From NCBI GenBank assembly GCA_013286985.1, contig JABDEQ010000078.1, positions 1-10,903 on the forward strand: a stretch of 10,903 nt of DNA. Reading direction: 5' to 3'. Position 1 is the stretch's first letter. Every line of letters begins with the position of its first letter. Of the stretch, positions 7,295 to 10,903 are shown one piece after another. Source of the stretch: Bacteroidota bacterium. Lineage in GTDB: Bacteria; Bacteroidota; Bacteroidia; Sphingobacteriales; Sphingobacteriaceae. Position numbers and translations under genes: made by a program. The notes beneath the pieces are model-generated. The model was not told where the DNA came from, made no database searches, and saw only the letters and a list, made by a program, of their open reading frames with translations.

Positions 7295-7627
7295 TTAATG
7301 TCCTAAAAACTGCGATTGATCGGGCAAGGTAACTTCAATATCGCCATCTAATACCACACACTGGCAACCCAGGCGCGAATTTATACGCGGATTAACTGCC
7401 CGGTCGATAAAATCCTCTTCTTTATCAGAAATTTCCTGAATATTATCCATACCCGTGTTCACATAAACGTGGCAGGTACTACATCCGCACACGCCGCCGC
7501 AATTGTGCTGTAATTCAATGCCGTTTTCCAGGCATACGTCCAAAACAGATTCACCTTCAGCTATGGGAAGCTCAACGCTTTCATGTCCCTTTGCCTCAAA
7601 GTTTATCTTAACTTTAAAAATGTTCAT
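7295..7627 (-). CDS. fdx: ISC-type [2Fe-2S] ferredoxin (adrenodoxin-like)
   Basis: A 110-residue beta-grasp ferredoxin. The four cluster ligands follow the adrenodoxin spacing: C43-x5-C49-x2-C52 in CGGVCGCSTCH (43-53) and C88 in LGCQC. C47 and C90 are extra non-ligand cysteines, of which C47 has an equivalent in E. coli Fdx. NGIELQHNCGG (35-45) and the acidic stretch DNIQEISDKEED (61-72) are typical of ISC ferredoxins. The latter forms the docking face for partners such as IscS. It would supply electrons for sulfur reduction during Fe-S cluster assembly in the cytoplasm. The neighbouring iscX supports this over a P450-type redox role. Only 19 bp separate it from the upstream Rossmann/DUF2520 gene, so both are likely co-transcribed. 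Confidence 0.93.
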   Translation of the reverse strand: MNIFKVKINFEAKGHESVELPIAEGESVLDVCLENGIELQHNCGGVCGCSTCHVYVNTGMDNIQEISDKEEDFIDRAVNPRINSRLGCQCVVLDGDIEVTLPDQSQFLGH

Positions 7628-7646
7628 TTCAGCAAAAGTAACAAAA

Positions 7647-8429
7647 TTACTTAGCTATGGGGTCAGTATTGTTGTTTTTGATAATCTCCTGACTTAGCAA
7701 CTCATATATGACTTTTAATGCAGATTCATCACCCAACATCTCTAAATGCATAGCCATAGTTTGCTGGTCATTACGTACCGCGGGGCCGGTTTGAACTGCC
7801 CCAGGCATATGATCCTGCACTTTTTGGGCTGTTTCTAAAATCAGGGGCCTGAGCATTTCGAAATCCATTTCATTTTTTGCCAAAAGCTGCTGAGCCGCAC
7901 CATACAGGTAATTGGGAAAATTGCAGGCAAATACCGCAGCAAGGTGCAATACTTTCCGCTGTGTTGAATTTACTCTGTAAACCTTATTGCTTATTGTTTG
8001 GGCAAGCGCAGTTAATTGGTTGGTGATATTTTCGTCTGAGCCCTCTATGCAAAGAGGAACATTTCTGAAGTCTACCTCTTTTGTCTTGCTCAAGGTTTGT
8101 AAGGGGTAAAACACACCTGCATTTGGGTTAAATGCCTGTATAGCTTCCATATGGGTAGCACCGGAAGTGTGCACAATCAGCTTTTGATATTGCGTCAGTT
8201 TTTCGGCTATCGTGCCAATCACATCATCTTTCACCGAAATAACAAACAGATCTGTTTCGTTGTTGAGCTGATCCAGATTATCGATGGTCTCGGCTCCCAC
8301 ATGATAAGCCAATAAAGCAGCATGCTGCATGTCCCTGCTGTAAACCTGTACAATACGATGGCCCGCATTTTTAAAAGCTGCGGCCAAATGAGTTGCCACA
8401 TTTCCTGATCCTATTATGGTAATGCGCAT
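7647..8429 (-). CDS. Rossmann-fold/DUF2520 NAD(P)-dependent oxidoreductase-like protein
   Basis: This 260-residue cytosolic protein starts with a dinucleotide-binding motif, ITIIGSGNVATHLAAAF (3-19), followed by strands ending VYSRD (29-33) and LFVISVKDD (61-69). This is the layout of the ProC/F420-dependent-oxidoreductase-like Rossmann domain. From about residue 125 it is all-helical and matches DUF2520, with the conserved region STQRKVLHLAAVFACNFPNYL (155-175). Related proteins include PanG, an alternative ketopantoate reductase described in Francisella, so a role in pantothenate (CoA) synthesis is possible but unproven. I assign no symbol for that reason. It is the first gene of the minus-strand block and lies only 19 bp before fdx. 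A TAGCTTTG box stands 6 bases ahead of the ATG, hinting at a leaderless or very short-leader transcript. Confidence 0.88.
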   Translation of the reverse strand: MRITIIGSGNVATHLAAAFKNAGHRIVQVYSRDMQHAALLAYHVGAETIDNLDQLNNETDLFVISVKDDVIGTIAEKLTQYQKLIVHTSGATHMEAIQAFNPNAGVFYPLQTLSKTKEVDFRNVPLCIEGSDENITNQLTALAQTISNKVYRVNSTQRKVLHLAAVFACNFPNYLYGAAQQLLAKNEMDFEMLRPLILETAQKVQDHMPGAVQTGPAVRNDQQTMAMHLEMLGDESALKVIYELLSQEIIKNNNTDPIAK

Positions 8430-8435
8430 ATATTA

Positions 8436-8443
8436 CAAAGCTA
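8436..8443 (-). promoter_or_regulatory. Perfect TAnnTTTG -7 box before the DUF2520-fdx-iscX-kdsC-maf block
   Basis: On the minus strand TAGCTTTG (8443-8436) matches the Bacteroidota -7 consensus exactly, with only 6 bases before the ATG at 8429. Transcription from it would start at or next to the start codon. No TTG lies at the usual -33 distance, which lowers confidence. Confidence 0.35.
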
Positions 8444-8510
8444 AAGTCTGGTTAAATGTTGTTTACTCCCGCTAAATTAGTTAGATAATGTAGAATCTTG
8501 TTGATAACAA

Positions 8511-8520
8511 ACGAAAAAGA
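8511..8520. repeat. Left copy of a 10-bp direct repeat flanking the MITE-like element
   Basis: ACGAAAAAGA is identical to the copy at 8674-8683. The two directly abut an element with inverted ends, as a target-site duplication would. The sequence is A-rich, so chance identity is possible but unlikely at exactly this placement. Confidence 0.55.
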
Positions 8521-8673
8521 CAAGGAAATCGCTTTTAAAAATTTGCTGTCAAAATATTCATCAATTTAGTGAGCGAGAATGGAGTTGATTATGATAATTG
8601 CTACTATAGCGATGGCTTTAAAACCCATCGCTATGGAAAAAGCCGCCAGAAAATTTAAAAAGCGATTTCGCTG
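8521..8673. mobile_element. 153-bp MITE-like non-autonomous element with imperfect terminal inverted repeats
   Basis: The ends read inward as CAAGGAAATCGCTTTT (left, from 8521) and CAGCGAAATCGCTTTT (right, from 8673), with a perfect 12-bp core GAAATCGCTTTT (8525-8536 and 8658-8669). Similarity continues inward (AAATTT at 8539-8544 and 8651-8656, then CTG). A 10-bp direct repeat, ACGAAAAAGA, flanks it on both sides. Inside, ATAGCGATGG (8606-8615) and CCATCGCTAT (8625-8634) form a second hairpin. There is no transposase gene, so it would have to be mobilised in trans; the 9-10 bp duplication would suit an IS4-like enzyme, which is speculative. Reading frames across it (31 codons on plus, 50 on minus) look fortuitous. 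An alternative is a structured small RNA. Confidence 0.55.
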
Positions 8674-8683
8674 ACGAAAAAGA
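8674..8683. repeat. Right copy of the 10-bp direct repeat flanking the MITE-like element
   Basis: ACGAAAAAGA is identical to the copy at 8511-8520. Read on the minus strand it supplies the T-run of the intrinsic terminator of the ccmF-like gene, which suggests that the element inserted at the end of that terminator. Confidence 0.55.
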
Positions 8684-8701
8684 GCCCCATCAGAGCTCCT
8701 T
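8677..8701 (-). terminator. Intrinsic terminator of the ccmF-like gene
   Basis: On the minus strand AAGGAGC (8701-8695) pairs with GCTCTTT (8685-8679), a 7-bp stem with one G-T wobble around a 9-base loop. The T-run begins in the stem and extends to 8677 (five Ts). It begins 50 bp past the stop codon at 8751, as expected for a Rho-independent terminator of that gene. Confidence 0.65.
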
Positions 8702-8750
8702 GTGTAAAAAAACAACATGCAATTATTGGCTCAATATGAGCTCCCGATAT

Positions 8751-10903
8751 TTATACCGTTTTTAACTCTTTATTCCTTCTAAAAATAGATATCAAGAATC
8801 CAATGATCATAATCAGCGTACCAGACCATAAAAAGTTGATATAAGGAAAATCAAGCGCGCGCATTACAATCCATGGTTTTAGCTTTTCAGGTTGCTGATA
8901 AACTGTTAGTTCCACCTGGCCTTTGTCGGGGATAATTTTAGTTAACCGCAGTTTCAGGCCTATATCATCAACTTTGCGGGCAAAATCAAATACGCTTTTG
9001 TTTTTGATCATGTATACCGGTTCAGCCTCATAGGTTTTATCATGCGAATAAACTTGAAGCTTGGCACCCACCGCAACATCATTGGCGGTAAGCGGTATGT
9101 TTTGTATCGATGTTTCCTTAACCAATGCTTTTAATATCAAATATCCTTCGCGGAAACGGATAGTATCGCCGGCTTTAACATCAAAAGTAAGTGGTGTTTC
9201 GTAATTTTTATCGTCGTTTTCTTCACCATGTGCTGCTCCTGCCTGTGAGTTATCAGCGCTTTGTGGCATAGGCGGCAAAGCTGTAATATGCGTATAAAGG
9301 TCATGCAACAGGTAATGCTTGGTATCAGGCGATACGGCCAATCCTAATTGCGGATTAATCTGCACCTTCGGCATCAGCACAAATTCCTCTTTTATTTTGC
9401 CTGTATTATCATAACGTTTATAATCAACCTTATAAAAATGATTAGGCTCTGAGGTCGAATCACCAATATAGGTAACGGTATAGTCGCCCATTTTTACCGG
9501 TTCATTTTTATAAATCATGATATTTTCGCGGGCATCGCCTGCGGCTTTGTCAAAGCCGGTTACGTTAACTATACCCTTATCATTTTTTGAAACCACTCCC
9601 CTGGTACCGGCAGCAATCAGGGCGCCCACCAACATTAGCGAAAACCCGATGTGTGCAACAGCAGATCCGGCCAGTTTAAATTTACCTTTCAGGGCATCGG
9701 CAAGTACTTTTCCATTGGCCAGTATGGAATAAATTGAGCCAAACATCACCAGGATAAATACAAAGTGCAGTTTATATAAACCAGTGGCATAAACTACCAA
9801 CGCACTTACCAGGGCGGCAAAAACAAAATAAACCAGCGTTGTAATAAAGAAACGGGTAACATCAGTTTTTTTATACTTCATAAACTGGCTAAAGCCGGTT
9901 AATATGGTAATTACCATAGCAAATGAAGCCTGTATAATGTTGTAATGACCAACCAAATCTGCCGGAGGCGCTACTTTAGTACCGAATATTGCATTCCAAA
10001 CAGGTATGGAGGTTACCAATAACAAATGGAAACAGGATAATCCAAGGAAAATTGCTCCAACAAACATCCAGAATTCGCGCGAGTAGGTTTCTTCATCTTT
10101 TTTGGTGATAGGCATTTCTTTGAATCTTATCACCAAAAGGTATATTGATAAAGCTAGAAATACCAGGATGTAAGCAACCAATTGCCAGAACATCCCCAAA
10201 TCAGTAAATGCATGTACAGATGTTTCGCCCAGGATACCACTACGGGCAAGGAACGACGAGTATAGCACCATCACAAAGCTGATAAGCACCAGGAAAGTTG
10301 CGGTGAAGTATGAGTGGCCTGTATTTTTAAAAACAATTAGCACGTGCAAACCGGCAAGCAATGTTAACCATGGGAATATAGAAGCATTTTCTACCGGATC
10401 CCAGGCCCAAAAGCCACCAAAGTTTAATGATTCATAGGCCCATAGGGAACCCATTATAACACCTGTACCCAATATCATTGCAGCAAACAGTGCATATGAT
10501 ATGGCTGGGGCTACCCATTCTTTATAACGTTTTTGCCATAAACCTGCTATCGCATAAGCAAAAGGCACTACAACCGACGCCAAACCAAGGAACAAAGTTG
10601 GCGGGTGTATTACCATCCAATAGTTTTGAAGCAAGGGATTCATCCCCTGACCGTCTTTTATAAACGACAAATAATCGGGGCGGGAAAATATCGGTGCCTC
10701 AATGCCTGAATTTCTTAACAGCAAAAAGGGTGAGCTGCCTATACGGGCACCAAAAAATTCGATACCTAACAGCATGGAACCCAGAAAAACCTGCGAAAAT
10801 GCAACAACAGTCATTACCGGTTTTTCCCATGATTTGGCGCGCCAGATAAGGATATTACCTAAAACGGCCTGCCAAAAAGTCCAAAGCAAAAAGCCGCCTT
10901 CCT
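8751..10903 (-). CDS. ccmF: CcmF-type cytochrome c biogenesis protein (haem lyase subunit), 5' end outside the window
   Basis: The C-terminal 716 codons are present. The frame stays open to the window edge, where it reads EGGFLLWTFWQ, a conserved CcmF-like segment, so the true start lies upstream, probably about 100 residues away. Many hydrophobic helices surround the CcmF landmarks: HPPTLFLG with a haem-ligand-type His (codon at 10607-10605); the tryptophan-rich haem-handling motif GGFWAWDPVENASIFPWL (around 10360-10420); TSVHAFTDLG (around 10200-10230); and AHIGFSLMLVG (around 9620-9660) before a periplasmic beta domain ending in DTKHYLLHDLYTHI. A final helix and a basic tail (FRRNKELKTV) follow. 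CcmF takes haem from CcmE and joins it to CXXCH apocytochromes on the periplasmic side of the inner membrane. An intrinsic terminator follows. A CcsA/ResB-type reading is less likely given the length and the single long chain. Confidence 0.92.
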   Translation of the reverse strand, partial: EGGFLLWTFWQAVLGNILIWRAKSWEKPVMTVVAFSQVFLGSMLLGIEFFGARIGSSPFLLLRNSGIEAPIFSRPDYLSFIKDGQGMNPLLQNYWMVIHPPTLFLGLASVVVPFAYAIAGLWQKRYKEWVAPAISYALFAAMILGTGVIMGSLWAYESLNFGGFWAWDPVENASIFPWLTLLAGLHVLIVFKNTGHSYFTATFLVLISFVMVLYSSFLARSGILGETSVHAFTDLGMFWQLVAYILVFLALSIYLLVIRFKEMPITKKDEETYSREFWMFVGAIFLGLSCFHLLLVTSIPVWNAIFGTKVAPPADLVGHYNIIQASFAMVITILTGFSQFMKYKKTDVTRFFITTLVYFVFAALVSALVVYATGLYKLHFVFILVMFGSIYSILANGKVLADALKGKFKLAGSAVAHIGFSLMLVGALIAAGTRGVVSKNDKGIVNVTGFDKAAGDARENIMIYKNEPVKMGDYTVTYIGDSTSEPNHFYKVDYKRYDNTGKIKEEFVLMPKVQINPQLGLAVSPDTKHYLLHDLYTHITALPPMPQSADNSQAGAAHGEENDDKNYETPLTFDVKAGDTIRFREGYLILKALVKETSIQNIPLTANDVAVGAKLQVYSHDKTYEAEPVYMIKNKSVFDFARKVDDIGLKLRLTKIIPDKGQVELTVYQQPEKLKPWIVMRALDFPYINFLWSGTLIMIIGFLISIFRRNKELKTV

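Noticed and set aside
8566..8718. 50-codon minus-strand frame (begins MLFFYTRSSDG) between ccmF and the DUF2520 gene
   Set aside because: It crosses the terminator hairpin, the direct repeat and most of the MITE-like element. Its hydrophobic end comes from the internal hairpin, so coding is unlikely.
10887..10889. TTG as start codon of the ccmF-like gene
   Set aside because: The frame continues open through EGGF to the window edge and the conserved CcmF N-terminal region is missing, so the gene is cut by the window.

Overview
The window looks like chromosomal DNA of a Bacteroidota bacterium, most likely a Sphingobacteriaceae relative such as Mucilaginibacter or Pedobacter. This is inferred from several things: moderate-to-low GC, signal peptides cleaved just before Gln (ANA|Q, ACA|Q), almost no Shine-Dalgarno sites, promoter candidates of the TTG / TAnnTTTG type, and a Bacteroidota-like run of a Rossmann/DUF2520 protein, KdsC and Maf. 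No rRNA, tRNA or CRISPR array was seen.

Positions 1-1384 (minus strand) hold an unusual two-gene unit. A divergent Lgt-like membrane protein overlaps by 8 bp the start of a radical SAM protein that runs off the window. The radical SAM protein has two CX3CX2C motifs spaced as in the archaeal enzyme MJ0619 (tetraether synthase, Tes). The Lgt-like partner keeps the family skeleton but has lost the catalytic His and the Asn of the signature. Together they suggest an undescribed lipid or lipid-linked modification pathway; this is the best candidate for a new system here.

Positions 1460-5719 (plus strand) carry three separate genes: an exported M1-family zinc aminopeptidase followed by two tandem hairpins, an AraC-family regulator, and a Ste24-like M48 membrane protease preceded by direct and inverted repeats. 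The M48 gene converges on the next block.

Positions 5746-8429 (minus strand) form a probable operon, in transcription order: Rossmann/DUF2520 protein, ISC-type [2Fe-2S] ferredoxin, IscX, KdsC (lipopolysaccharide Kdo synthesis) and Maf (nucleotide pyrophosphatase). It combines Fe-S cluster assembly, envelope sugar synthesis and nucleotide house-cleaning.

Positions 8430-8750 are non-genic. They hold a probable operon promoter, a 153-bp MITE-like element with imperfect terminal inverted repeats flanked by perfect 10-bp direct repeats, and an intrinsic terminator for the next gene. Positions 8751-10903 (minus strand) are the 3' part of a CcmF-type cytochrome c haem-ligation protein whose N-terminus lies outside the window.
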